A DNA stretch of 64,000 nucleotides, taken from contig OX359273.1 of NCBI GenBank assembly GCA_947179155.2, positions 16,056,001-16,120,000 on the forward strand, read 5' to 3'. Source of the stretch: Hedera helix. Its lineage: Eukaryota > Streptophyta > Magnoliopsida > Apiales > Araliaceae. Below the pieces are notes generated by a model. The model saw only the letters and a list, made by a program, of their open reading frames with translations, ran no database searches and was not told where the DNA came from. The position numbers and the translations under genes were made by a program. Each line of letters opens with the position of its first letter. Positions within the stretch are counted from its first letter, which is position 1. Shown here in pieces: positions 1 through 10,036 of this stretch.

Positions 1-1136
1 TGTAATAGGATTAGTTAGAATTATTTTGAAGAATTGGAGCAAAGAAGCAAGGAGCGCATGAAGACCCGTTTGTAATGGAGCCCGAATTTAAATGTAATAG
101 TTACATTTAATTTAATTTATTCTTGCACCCTAGGTTTGACCAATTGGTTTATTTGGTGGCTCGAATAAACCAAACTAGAATAAAAGTCCATAATCAATCC
201 AAGTAGAATATAGTATTCTATATGTGCATGCTTATTTATATATATTATATATTATCATACATGTTTCGCATGTTAATTAATATGACGCGTATTTTATATA
301 TATATGTGCATGTGCGCTAAACAAGATGAGACAATTAATATTAATAAATCCCTCATGATGTAGAATAAATATTATTTATAAAATGAATTAAAATGTTTAA
401 TTCATGAATTAAAGGAGTTTAATTCAATTAAATAAAATTAGAATTGTTCTAATTTATTTATTCTACTACTCATAATATTAAGTTGTAACGTTCAAAGATA
501 TTTATTAAAATATCGAACGTCGCCTTCTAGCATGATAAAATGATAAAGTATCAAATAGTCAATATACGTTTGTTGTGCACACACAAGGCTTATATCGATT
601 ATTTGAGATGTTGTTTTTATCACATTTGATGCTTATAAAGGAATTGAACATTACTGTTTTGTTGTGCACACACAAGGGCAGTATTTTTCTCTTCACTTAT
701 ATGGAAGTGCTAGGTTTGACTTAACTTAGATAATTTTGATTTGGATGTGCACACACATGATCATAATAATCTAAGAGGCAAAATACAAAGGAGTTACATG
801 TTGATGTAATTGACAAGGAGTTGTCTACCTATTGAATAAACTATAGTTTGTTGTGCACACACAATGCTGTATTTATGTCGATAGGATCCTTTTCTCACTA
901 GCAAATCTTTAACTAGATTTGCCGAACTATATAAGGAGGGTAATATAGTTTGATGAAAATAGTGGGAGGCACCATTTTAAATAAAGACCTAATTTATTTT
1001 GGTAATTAATAAAACGAATGCATGTTAATGTTGTTATTAATTCACTTAAAGAATATTGCTATGTTTAATTCACTAACACTGCATAGCATAATGTATGCTA
1101 ACAATTAATCGAACCGAATTGTTCGGATTGATTAAA
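1..1136 (+). other. copia-1 untranslated leader
   Basis: This is the AT-rich stretch between the off-window primer site and the gag remnant, collinear with 17359-17698 plus 19540-20374 of copia-2. It has no coding frame. Its ATATG at 302-306 is the empty counterpart of the site where an LTR sits in copia-2. It contains four regularly spaced palindromes (separate entry). Confidence 0.8.
573..864 (+). repeat. four spaced palindromic motifs in copia-1 leader
   Basis: TTGTGCACACACAA occurs at 573-586, 662-675 and 851-864. The third copy in order, ATGTGCACACACAT, is at 745-758. Spacing is 89, 83 and 106 bp. The outer bases of that copy change symmetrically, so the arms stay complementary. The same four sites in copia-2 have a different centre (TTGTGTCACACAA). 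Confidence 0.85.
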
Positions 1137-1870
1137 CAAATTTGAGAAAAGTTCTCAATGCTGAAAAGCTAGCAAATGTCCTTAATTTGTCTATTCCTAC
1201 AAACGTTGTAGACTAAGCCTCTGAGGAAGAGATTGCTATTTTAAATGGCAAGATGATGCACAGGTGGCTCAATGCATCATGCTCGCATCCCTAAGTATCG
1301 AGTTACAGCGTCAACACGAGAAAATGGATGCACCTACTATATTGCTGCACATTCAATAGTTGTATGGTGAACAAAGTAGGTCAATTAGATATAAGATATC
1401 TAAGGAGCTCTTCCGATCTATAATAACCAATGGCACTACAGTAAAAGACACATGTCCTAAAGATGATCAATTTGATTGATCAATTAGGACAACCAGTTTT
1501 GTCAAGGATGGAGAGTTGACTCAAGATTCGATCTTGCAGTCACTCACTGACTCTAATTCACAATATGTTGTGAACTTCAAACATTAATAAGCTAGAAGTC
1601 AGTTTAACTGATTTGCTTAAATATGTTGAAGACTGTTGAGAGTCACTTTCCTTCCTAGAAAAACCAAATTTTACTGGTAGATGAATCTTCTAAGCGGAAG
1701 AAGATGGCCAAAGGTATTTCTCAGGAGTCAGAAAGAGTAGAAGGCAAAAGAAAGGCTAAACAAAGGACATAAATAAAAGTGATCCCGAGGGCAAAGGAGT
1801 TTGCTTTCATTGCGATAAGCTGGGACACTGGAAGAACAACTACAAGAGAGTTGTAGTAGTTAAGTAGAAG
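1137..1870 (+). pseudogene. copia-1 gag remnant with CCHC knuckle
   Basis: Broken frames encode a plant copia Gag-like sequence, including an NAEKLA segment near 1160 and a WLNAS segment near 1268, followed by a zinc knuckle at 1810-1851. The knuckle reads C-F-H-C-D-K-L-G-H-W-K-N-N, but the final cysteine of CX2CX4HX4C is tyrosine (TAC) here; copia-2 keeps cysteine (TGC). Gag would package the element RNA in cytoplasmic particles. Frameshifts and stops make this copy non-functional. A TAG follows the knuckle at the same place as in copia-2. Confidence 0.75.
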
Positions 1871-3465
1871 AAGTTTAGTGAAGCTTTAACTATAGATATA
1901 GATTTGTTCATAATGAAATAGAACTTTCTATAAGTCAAGTTCTACTTAGGTATTAGATACCGAATGGTGGTCTCACATATGCAAGTCGTTGCAGAGACTA
2001 AGCAGAAGTAGAAAGTTAAACAAATGATAAGTAATTCTATGCTGGGGAATAAAGCAAAGGTTGCTGCATTAGCCATGAGAACTTATAGTTTAGCACTGCC
2101 TACGGGCAAGACTATTAAGTTAGTAAGTTGTTACTATATTCAGTTCTTAGAAACATTATTTTAGTTCCATGTGATGACAAGGAAAGGTTTTTGACATTAT
2201 AATAATGAACAATCGTTGTTCTGTTTATAATGATAATGTTTTATTTAGAACTGGTTGATTACTTAATGGATTTTGTATACTTGACTTACATGAAAAATAT
2301 TTCAATTTGAACAAACTAAAAGCAAAAAAATGATATGAATCATACCTCCATGCAATACTGTTAACTCGATCATGCTAATGAAACAAGACTAAAACAAGTT
2401 GTATAAAGATAGGCTTTTAGAGCTTTTGATTATGAATCAAATACAACTTGTGAATCTTGTATCATGGATAATATGACTAAATATCCATTTAGTGGACATG
2501 GAGAGCGAGTTACGGAGTTATTAGAGATGGTACACATAGTGGTGTGTGGGACCTATGACAACAAATGCAAGAGGAGGGTATTCATTCATTACTTTCACTA
2601 ATGATTCTAGATTTTGATATATGTATTTAATGAAATATAAATCCAAATCGTTTGAAACGTTCAAAGAATTCAAAAGTGAAGTATAGAAACTAAATGCCAA
2701 AAGTATTAAAGTTCTTCGATTAGATCAAGAAGGGAATACTTAAAGCAGTAAGTTTCTAGATCATCTTAAGCGAAATGGTATTCTCACAATGGACATGGTG
2801 ATGATCCATAATGAGAATTACCGATCTTGCAGTATCCTTCTAGAGTTATGCTCTAGAAACGATCGCATATCTACTAAATAAGATTTGAATTGTTCAGCTT
2901 ATGTTAAAAGGTTTGACAAAGATAAGCTAGGGACATGATCTGATAAGTGTAAACTTGTGGGATATCCTAAAGAAAGTTTAGGGTGTCACTTCTATAATCC
3001 GACTAACTAAAAGGTGTTTGTTTGAAACACGTTGCCTTATAGGAAAATGAGTTTTTCCTTAAAGGGTTAGTGGGAGTAAAATAGATCTTGAAGAAGTTCA
3101 AGAACCACAAAACACTACAGATAAAATGAAGGAATCTGTACAAGTAGATAAACCTATTGTACCACAACCAAGTCGTAAATCTGGTTTAGTACCGAAGATA
3201 CCTGAATGGTATGGATTCATCATAGATGATGATGATAAGGTACGCATCATAGTGGATGATGATCTAGATATATACGATGAGGTATGAGTATTAGATACTC
3301 AAGAGAAATGACTGATGACCATAAAATCCGAAATGGGTCATTGGAGAAAGACTAAAGCAGATGGCTAGGTGGAGACCTATAAGACCTAACTAGTGGTAAA
3401 AAGATTTCGAACAAGGTCAATGAGTTGACTAAGATGAAATTTTTCACTAGTGAAAATGCATATAT
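1871..3465 (+). pseudogene. copia-1 pol remnant, 5' part (protease to start of RT)
   Basis: Fragments of a copia Pol can be read in several frames. There is a protease-like stretch near 2070-2180, a pre-integrase segment near 2335-2430, and an integrase start near 2440-2590 with CESC and GHGERV motifs. Further integrase pieces run to about 2990, and an RT start is near 3310-3465. Stops are frequent. Relative to copia-2, 75 bp are missing after 2884, at a TAAGAT direct repeat. The frame is then interrupted by F. The product would have been the replication polyprotein; nothing here is translatable at length. Confidence 0.8.
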
Positions 3466-3785
3466 TGTAAGACCCCGAATTTATGAAATAAAAAATTTAA
3501 TTTTTCTTCATATATATTTTTCCTGAAACAGTAAATGGTTAAATTGACAAAATTGAAAGTTCAGGATGTTATGTGCAAATTTTATTTTGTCGGACAATAT
3601 TCTTTTTGTCGGGGAATATTCGTTTTGTCGGGGAATATTCGGGCCGTACGACGGCGCCGAAATAACTAATTATTGGTGGAGCCCACAACGGAATATTTGT
3701 CGGATATAGAAAACGACAGAAGTAACCTTTTTACATAAAAATAGTCAACGGTGTTAACTGTTAAAATACCGGTGATAAAAGAATA

Positions 3786-4345
3786 GTAGCATACGGTAAT
3801 TTATGGTATTTTCTGTAGCACACGGTACTCTACAGTAGCACGCGGTATTGCACAGTGTCTCATACTATTGTTCTGATAATTGACACCGTAACTGTTACGC
3901 ATCATTTCATCAATAATTGTCACTGCATAATATTTTATGTTATCAATTCAATAATTGTTGTTACACAGTATTTTGCATTATTGATTTAATAATTGTCATT
4001 ACACTGTATTTTATATTATTGAGTCAATAATTGTTGCTGCACTGTTTTTAAAATTATTGAACCTAATAATTGTCACAGTTGCAAATATACTGTAATTTAT
4101 ATTATTAAATTAATAATAATCTGTAACGTGTTTATTACATTATTGTTGTAGCATTATTTCATTTTATATGTTGGACCCACAGGAAAAATAAAAAATTTTA
4201 TTTTTCAAAAGTTACTATTCACTCCCGGAATTTACTATTCATTCCCGAAAAAGTTACTATTCACTGACGGAAGTCACTGTTCATCTCGGGAAAGTTACTG
4301 TTCATCTACCGACAAAAGTTACTGTTCATTACTGTTCACTTTTTG
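3786..4345 (+). repeat. degenerate tandem motifs in U3 of F
   Basis: Three runs lie upstream of the TATA box. Around 3786-3860 are repeats of a GTAGCAC-CGGTA motif. Around 3900-4120 are units of about 60 bp carrying ATTATTGA-TCAATAAT dyads. Around 4205-4345 are repeats of GTTACTGTTCA and GTTACTATTCA. The position suggests regulatory arrays; no factor can be assigned. Confidence 0.7.
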
Positions 4346-4468
4346 AAAATTTTAAAGTTACTGTGCAAAGTTACTGTGCAAGTATTGAAAATTTTTAAAA
4401 ACGTTTGCGCAGCCTCAGCTGAATTTTTTTTTTAGTTCACCTACCACGCATAGTAACTTCTTTTCTCC

Positions 4469-4476
4469 TATAAATA
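4469..4476 (+). promoter_or_regulatory. TATA box of LTR F
   Basis: TATAAATA lies about 1.0 kb into the LTR, in the expected U3/R position, and is conserved in inverted copy F' at 11884-11891. Confidence 0.7.
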
Positions 4477-4927
4477 GCTTGTTCAGCTGAATAGAAAAAT
4501 CACACCTAAAACATAGAATTTTTCTATAAGAATTTTATGAGTTTTCTCTGAGAATAGTAAGGTTATTTTGAGAGTTTGAAAGCCAAAAGGAGTGCAGGAA
4601 TTTTTCAAGTAAGTCTTTTATTAAAGAGTAGTAATTTTATAAATTCTTATTTTTCACGGTATTCACAAATCTTCCTTTAGAAGACTCTTCTTTAAGAAGA
4701 TTCATTTTTAAAAGCTTTCTTTGGAAGATTTATTTTGGAATATTATTTTTAAAACTATTTAAAAGTAGTTATATTATACTACAAAAATTATGTTAAATAT
4801 ATATAATTTTGATAATTCATATTATACGAGTTATCATACACTTTGAAATTTATATGTGGAAATTACTAATTTTATTATAAAAATATAGGTTGATCAACCT
4901 CATTTAAATCAATATCCAGTCACGTGT

Positions 4928-5245
4928 TAAGGTAAGGAATATCATATTCTTTCATTTTCTATTATTTAAACTTACTATGGTAAGGGGTATCATTCTTTTC
5001 ACACTCTTAAACTTACTACGGTAAGGGATGTCATTTTCTTTCATACTCATAAACTTACTACTGTAAGGAATATTATTCTTTTCACACTCTTAAATTTACT
5101 GTGGTAAGGAATATCATCTTCTTTCATATTCTAAATTACTACGGTAAGGGGTATCATTCTTTTCACACTCTTAAACTTACTACGGTAAGGAATATCAATC
5201 TTTTCACACTCTTAAACTTACTACGGTAAGGGGTATCACTCTTTT
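4928..5245 (+). repeat. 40-bp minisatellite, about 8 units, in LTR F
   Basis: Units contain ACTTACTACGGTAAGG followed by RTATCATTCTTTTCAC. F' has a single unit at the matching place (about 11415-11440), so the array expanded or contracted after the copies split. Confidence 0.85.
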
Positions 5246-5359
5246 CATCATCATAAATGGATATTATTTTCTTTCTTACTTGAAGGGATTATCATTCTTT
5301 GATTCTCGAAAATAATATCGTTTCTTTCTTGTGCCATTTATTTCCATGTATTAAATTGT

Positions 5360-5690
5360 GGGAATAACCTTACGGCGCGGTTTACCGCCTGTTGGTGAAT
5401 AACCTTTTGTATTCATTCCTTATTAATCTTTGAGAATAACCTTACGGTGCGGATTATCGCCTGTTTGGTGAATAACTCTTCGTGTTCAAATTCTATTAAA
5501 TTGTGGGAATAACCTTACGGTGCGGATTACGCCTGTTTGGTGAATAACTCTTCGTGTTCAAATTCTATTAAATTGTGGGAATAACCTTACGGTGCGGATT
5601 ACGCCTGTTTGGTGAATAACTATTCGTATTCAAATTGATGGGAATAACCTTACGGTGCGGATTATCGCCTGTTGGTGAATAACCCTTGTT
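5360..5690 (+). repeat. about 72-bp minisatellite, 5 units, in LTR F
   Basis: Each unit begins GGGAATAACCTTACGG and contains CGCCTGTTTGGTGAATAAC. Units start near 5360, 5432, 5505, 5577 and 5640. F' has four units at about 11046-11296. Confidence 0.85.
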
Positions 5691-7042
5691 ATTTGTCTCG
5701 TGTGGAAATAATTTGTCTACACGAATTATCACATGACACTTTTATTCCATATTCGTAAGTGATATCATTTTCCTTTATACTCATAAGAGATACCATCTTT
5801 TTCATCTTCCATTATTCAAACTTACTATGGTAAGGGATATTAATTTCCTTCACCTTTTGTTAATCAAACCTGCTACGGTAAGGGATATTACTTTCTTCCA
5901 TACACCTAAATCGAAACTTATTATGGAACTATTGCTTCTATAATTCCTGAAAATATTATATGTTCCATAATAGTTGAATTTCATTAGTTCAACTGAACCT
6001 TCCTATTTTCTGAACATTTCTATTGAACTGTAATCGTTATTCTGAACTGTGGATCTTGAATATCATTTTTAAATTTCACTCCACATCATGTTGGCAATTT
6101 GGACATTATTTGAATCTGCACAAAGTAAACTTCCGATACTTATTGTTTATCCTGTTCTTCTGTTCATCATTTGTATCACTGTTATTTGTATTAATCATCA
6201 AGAATCAAGTTGTTGTGAATATCTGTGGCCGGGGGCACAGATGTGATATAATTGTTGAACAGATGATAGGTTAAAGGCGATATACTAGGTTAAAGGCGAT
6301 ACATCTGTTCGGTGTCTTTTATGGCACGTGGTGAATGTTCTCTTTGGCCCGTAGTGCAAAGATGAACTGTTGATTGGTATGATTATGACCAAAGGCTGAA
6401 TCTGGTATAATCATGACCGTTGGTGTTATATTGAATGTCTTTGGCCCGTAGTGCAAAGATGAATTGTTGATCTGCATAATTATGACCAGGAACTGTGAAG
6501 TTGTATTATTTTGACTAATGGTATTTCAGATGATAAAAGTTGATGATATTTTTACTAAAAAGAGAAGTGAATGGACATTATAGTCTGCATTATTCTTCTA
6601 ATAGATTGCTTATTCCGCTGCTATTATTGATCTGAACATTGTTTAAGAATTTAACTACAGTTTTTTATATAAACCTTGTAGTCTATTGTATTCTATCAAG
6701 AACTCAACTGTTGAAGGCTAATGATAATTTATTCGTCATTATCTTAGTCATGATATTTCTTACTGGGCTATTTGAGCTCACCCTTTCTTTTGTTCCATTG
6801 TTTTTCAACAGGAGATGAAAACGTAACGGGGTCTAGCCGGGGGATGGAGTGAGAGTCCGAAGAATAGTTATCCTAGTCTTCACGTGTTGTAAAATAGTGT
6901 GGCAATAATAGTGAAGACTTAGTTGTGTATTATTATACACTGTATTGTTGTACGTTGTGCTTTGTTGTAATAATTTTGTTGTAGTCTTTTGACGACTCAA
7001 GTTTGGGCTGTGTGGGCCTAAATTTGGGGGCGTCACATATAT

Positions 7043-8036
7043 CCATTCGGATTTTACTTGCAGTAACAACTTACTATACAAAAGGATGTATGTATGATAC
7101 AACTAAGAGGATTTGTCTACATATAGATGGAGCAAATCAAGTATGTAAGTTACAACGATCCAATTATGAATTGAAGCAAGTTTCTCGAAGATGGAACATC
7201 CGTTTTGATAAGACAATAAAAAGAGTTTGATTTTATCAAAAACGAGGATAAACCAAGTATGTACAAAGGTTAGTGGGAGTACTGTGACATTCCTAGTATT
7301 ATATGTTGATATAATATCAATAAGGAATGACATACCGATGCTACAATCAGTAAAGATGTGGTTGTCTAAAACTTCTCCATTAAGGACTTGGGAGAAGCGT
7401 CCTAACATTCTATTTAGGATAAAGGTCTATAGAAATATATCATAAAGGATGTTCGGCTTGACCCAAGGGACGTACATTGATTCGTCGAATGTATTAGACT
7501 TGATATTGCTTATGTATGATAAGCAGATATCAGTATAATTATGGAGAAGAACATTAGAAAAGAGTTTCTAATGATGGGTCTGATATAAAACTAAAGGGTT
7601 TAACAAACTCAAGTTTGTTCAGACTAACCAAGATAACAACATATTCGTTTCAGGTAATATGATTACCATGAACGATGCTACATGAGTTAGAAAAGTTCCA
7701 AACAGCAAAGAGTTGCTGATTTAGTGACAAAGACATAGTAAATAACTATAAGTGAAGCTGCAAAAGTGATTGTTTGGTTAAACAAGTTCTTTACAGAACT
7801 TATCCTAACATTAAAGGAGTTTAATTCGCCAAGGAACCTAGGTCTCATCTGAAATCCAAACATGTGTTGCGGCACTTTTATATGATTAGATGAATCATTG
7901 AAAAGGAGACGACACCATAAAGATGGTAGACTCTTAGAACAACATTACAGATCCATTAACTAAAGCATTTACTAAGCAATTTGTACGTCACTTAGAGAAG
8001 AATGGTATAGGGATACCAAAGGGCGATTGGCTTTAG
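7043..8036 (+). pseudogene. copia-1 pol remnant, 3' part (RT and RNase H)
   Basis: This continues the RT interrupted by F. Readable pieces include VCKLQRSNYELKQVSRRWN (about 7142-7198, the plant copia KLQRSIYGLKQ region) and an active-site area near 7300. That area reads L-Y-V-D-I-I, one codon short of the usual Y-V-D-D. RNase H fragments lie near 7690-7800 (SEAAKVIVWLNKFF), and a C-terminal LTKAFTKQFV stretch near 7960. The segment between ATTYY and the MIQP region is missing, so the first catalytic aspartate of the RT is absent. copia-2 shows the same gaps. The copy is dead. Confidence 0.8.
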
Positions 8037-8039
8037 TGC

Positions 8040-8050
8040 AAGTGGGAGAT
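8040..8050 (+). promoter_or_regulatory. polypurine tract of copia-1
   Basis: AAGTGGGAGAT directly precedes the TGAAAG start of the 3' LTR; it primes plus-strand DNA synthesis in LTR elements. copia-2 has the same tract. Confidence 0.85.
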
Positions 8051-9204
8051 TGAAAGTAGTATGCCCTCAAGCCAATCACATTTGATGTGATAAGCATATA
8101 CTTTGTAATCTTGTTCATTTATTAATAAAAGTATCAAGACATTTCTTTATTCATGATTAATTACTTGAATTAATCAACTGGATAAACTCATAGTTTTCGA
8201 GCAATGCTTTTAGAACCATGATGAGGATCATGCTAATGAGATCTAAATTCAAGATAGCTCAAAACTAAAATTGTTCCTAATCGTTGGATCACTAAAAAGG
8301 GGATTAGTAGATCCGGATAGATTGGTACATACTATGTTTGCTCTTATGAAGAGGATGATTGATCTCATAATCATTTGTGTAGAGACACTAAAACAAGTAT
8401 GTAGGTGCTTATTAGAGAATAAGTTCACTGAACGTGACTCGCTCAAGGAACACCTAATGGAGTTTTACTCGTCTGTCAATAGGAGTTCCTTATATGATAG
8501 TCGTGCAAGTGATCCTTAGACTTGAGATCATCTTAGTATCTTGTGTGTACTAAGTTATACTTTGACATATTCCTTAAGATCTATTGGTATATCAAAGGAT
8601 GTGATTGGGTATAATAAGGTATACATAAAGATAGATGAATGATCAACAAAGGATCTACCACTTCCAGTAAAGGGAGAGAATGTCCTATGCGATTCAATAA
8701 GTGACAACTCAGAAATCCCTGGCCAGGGTTGAATGGAATTAGAAAGGAGTTTCTAATTTACATTAACTAGAGTTGTGTAATTTTGAATTGAAATGCATAT
8801 GATCAAATAAATAAGACTTGACAGAAATTCCATGTCTTATATTTGATTGGGACATTGTATGGTAGAAGGATTGAATTGTACGGTAACTATTTGCTGAAAG
8901 GTTCTTTTACGATTAAATGTTGAAATCTATATTATCTGGAAAGTCGACTAATCGCTAAGGGTGCTTACCCTTATTGTGGAATAATTATTTATTCTGAATT
9001 AAAGAGTTAATTCGTAATAAATGAATTAGAATTGTTCTAATTTATTTATTATACAACCGGTTTAATATGGAGAACCTAAAGGGTCACACCGCAAAAGAGT
9101 AATATTTATTTTAGAAGTGGATGGCATAATTGTAATAATAAATTAAGTATATTTAATTTATACTATGATGATAGAATAAATTAAATAGCTTAATATTTAT
9201 AATT

Positions 9205-9559
9205 TAGTATTTTAGAAATACTAATTATAAATTAATAAGAGGAGTCTTATTATTATTATTATTACTATTATTTTTATTATTATTATTACTGCTAGTATTA
9301 TTATTTAGTTCCTAAATAGTTTAGGAATTAATTAATAAGTAGTAATATTATTATTAAATAATTAAGTTCCTAAATAGTTTAGGAATTATAATTATAATAA
9401 TTAATTAAGTTACTAAATGTTTTAGTAATTAATTAATAAGAAGTACTCTCATTATTAAATAATTAAGTTCCTAAATGGTTTAGGAATTGTAATTAATTAA
9501 TTTAGTTCCTAATTAAAATTGGGAATTAAATTAAAACCCTAATCCTAAATAGTTTAGGA
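9205..9559 (+). repeat. array of 17-19-bp hairpins upstream of copia TATA box
   Basis: Perfect arms with 3-nt centres lie at 9205-9223 (TAGTATTTTAGAAATACTA), 9309-9327 and 9367-9385 (TTCCTAAATAGTTTAGGAA), 9410-9428 (TTACTAAATGTTTTAGTAA), 9468-9486 and 9543-9559. The 9410 copy has paired changes that keep the stem. Related arrays occur in all other copia LTRs of the window. Confidence 0.85.
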
Positions 9560-9573
9560 GGGTTGACTAGATT

Positions 9574-9581
9574 TATAAATA
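9574..9581 (+). promoter_or_regulatory. TATA box of copia-1 3' LTR
   Basis: TATAAATA just after the hairpin array. It is conserved at 15817-15824 and 25313-25320 and, inverted, at 18112-18119. Confidence 0.75.
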
Positions 9582-10036
9582 AGAGGAGTCTTATCATAGA
9601 TCAAGGTTACACACTCTTTCATTAGATTAGAGAGAGTACTCCATAATTCTCTAGATCTAAGAGTTAGAGAGAGAGAGAGAGAATTAGGGCTAGCCACCCA
9701 TGGTTTGGAGAAACCAAAAATCCACTTCTTTAATTCATAGATCTCTGGGTGGATCACCTCTAGAGGCTCAACACTTGGGGAGCTAACATTGATCCGTGGA
9801 ATCTAATCGGTGAATTTGAAGAAGAACGTGAAGGATCGAAGGGAGATGAACTTGTACCCGTGGAAACTTGGTTCTACAAATGTATAAATTCTTTTATCCT
9901 TCCTCAATTAATAATAGTCGCATAAGAAAGATCTGGGTTATTGGTTTGTACAAAAATTTTAAAATCTGATTTTTTTTGCTTCCGTTGCGCTTATATAATT
10001 TGATTATATGTATGCTAAAATTTTTGCAAACCAACA

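Larger units (their letters stand above)
3466..7037 (+). mobile_element. solo LTR F (gypsy type, 3572 bp)
   Basis: It starts TGTAAGACCCCG and ends GGGCGTCACA, and is flanked by perfect 5-bp duplications TATAT (3461-3465 and 7038-7042). copia-2 shows the uninterrupted site at 22768-22785, so the boundaries are exact. There is no primer site, polypurine tract or coding domain, so it is a solo LTR left by recombination. It contains a TATA box, several minisatellites, and a terminal region with GAGCTCACCC near 6775. An 83-codon ORF at 6023-6274 also occurs in F', but has no recognisable domain. The LTR ends form an imperfect 17-bp inverted repeat. Confidence 0.93.
1..10036 (+). mobile_element. 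Ty1/copia LTR retrotransposon copia-1, 5' end outside window
   Basis: The window opens inside the leader of this element; the sequence from base 1 matches the copia-2 leader from about 17359 onward. The order is leader, decayed gag, decayed pol (pre-integrase and integrase, RT, RNase H), polypurine tract and a complete 3' LTR ending CCAACA. The pol region is split by solo LTR F at 3466-7037. The bases after the 3' LTR, GATAG (10037-10041), occur inside the F-family LTR, so copia-1 inserted into F'; the matching duplication should lie left of the window. All coding frames are broken by many stops. Lineage within Ty1/copia was not assigned. Confidence 0.93.
8051..10036 (+). repeat. copia-1 3' LTR (1986 bp)
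   Basis: It begins TGAAAGTAGTATG and ends CAAACCAACA. It is homologous to 14300-16273 and 23797-25769 and, inverted, to 17699-19539. It contains a TTA-rich microsatellite (about 9245-9300), a hairpin array, a TATA box and an (AG)n run near 9665-9681. An 82-codon ORF at 8271-8519 recurs in other copies but shows no domain. Confidence 0.93.

Noticed and set aside
6023..6274. 83-codon ORF in F, repeated at 10460-10711 in F' with few changes
   Set aside because: Its conservation is explained by its lying in two copies of one LTR. It has no domain, and the similarity extends well outside the ORF, so I do not call it a gene.
8271..8519. 82-codon ORF in the copia LTR, also at 24017-24265
   Set aside because: It lies in LTR copies and the equivalent in the 5' LTR of copia-2 is broken. 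An antisense ORF overlaps it. No codon-level evidence of function.
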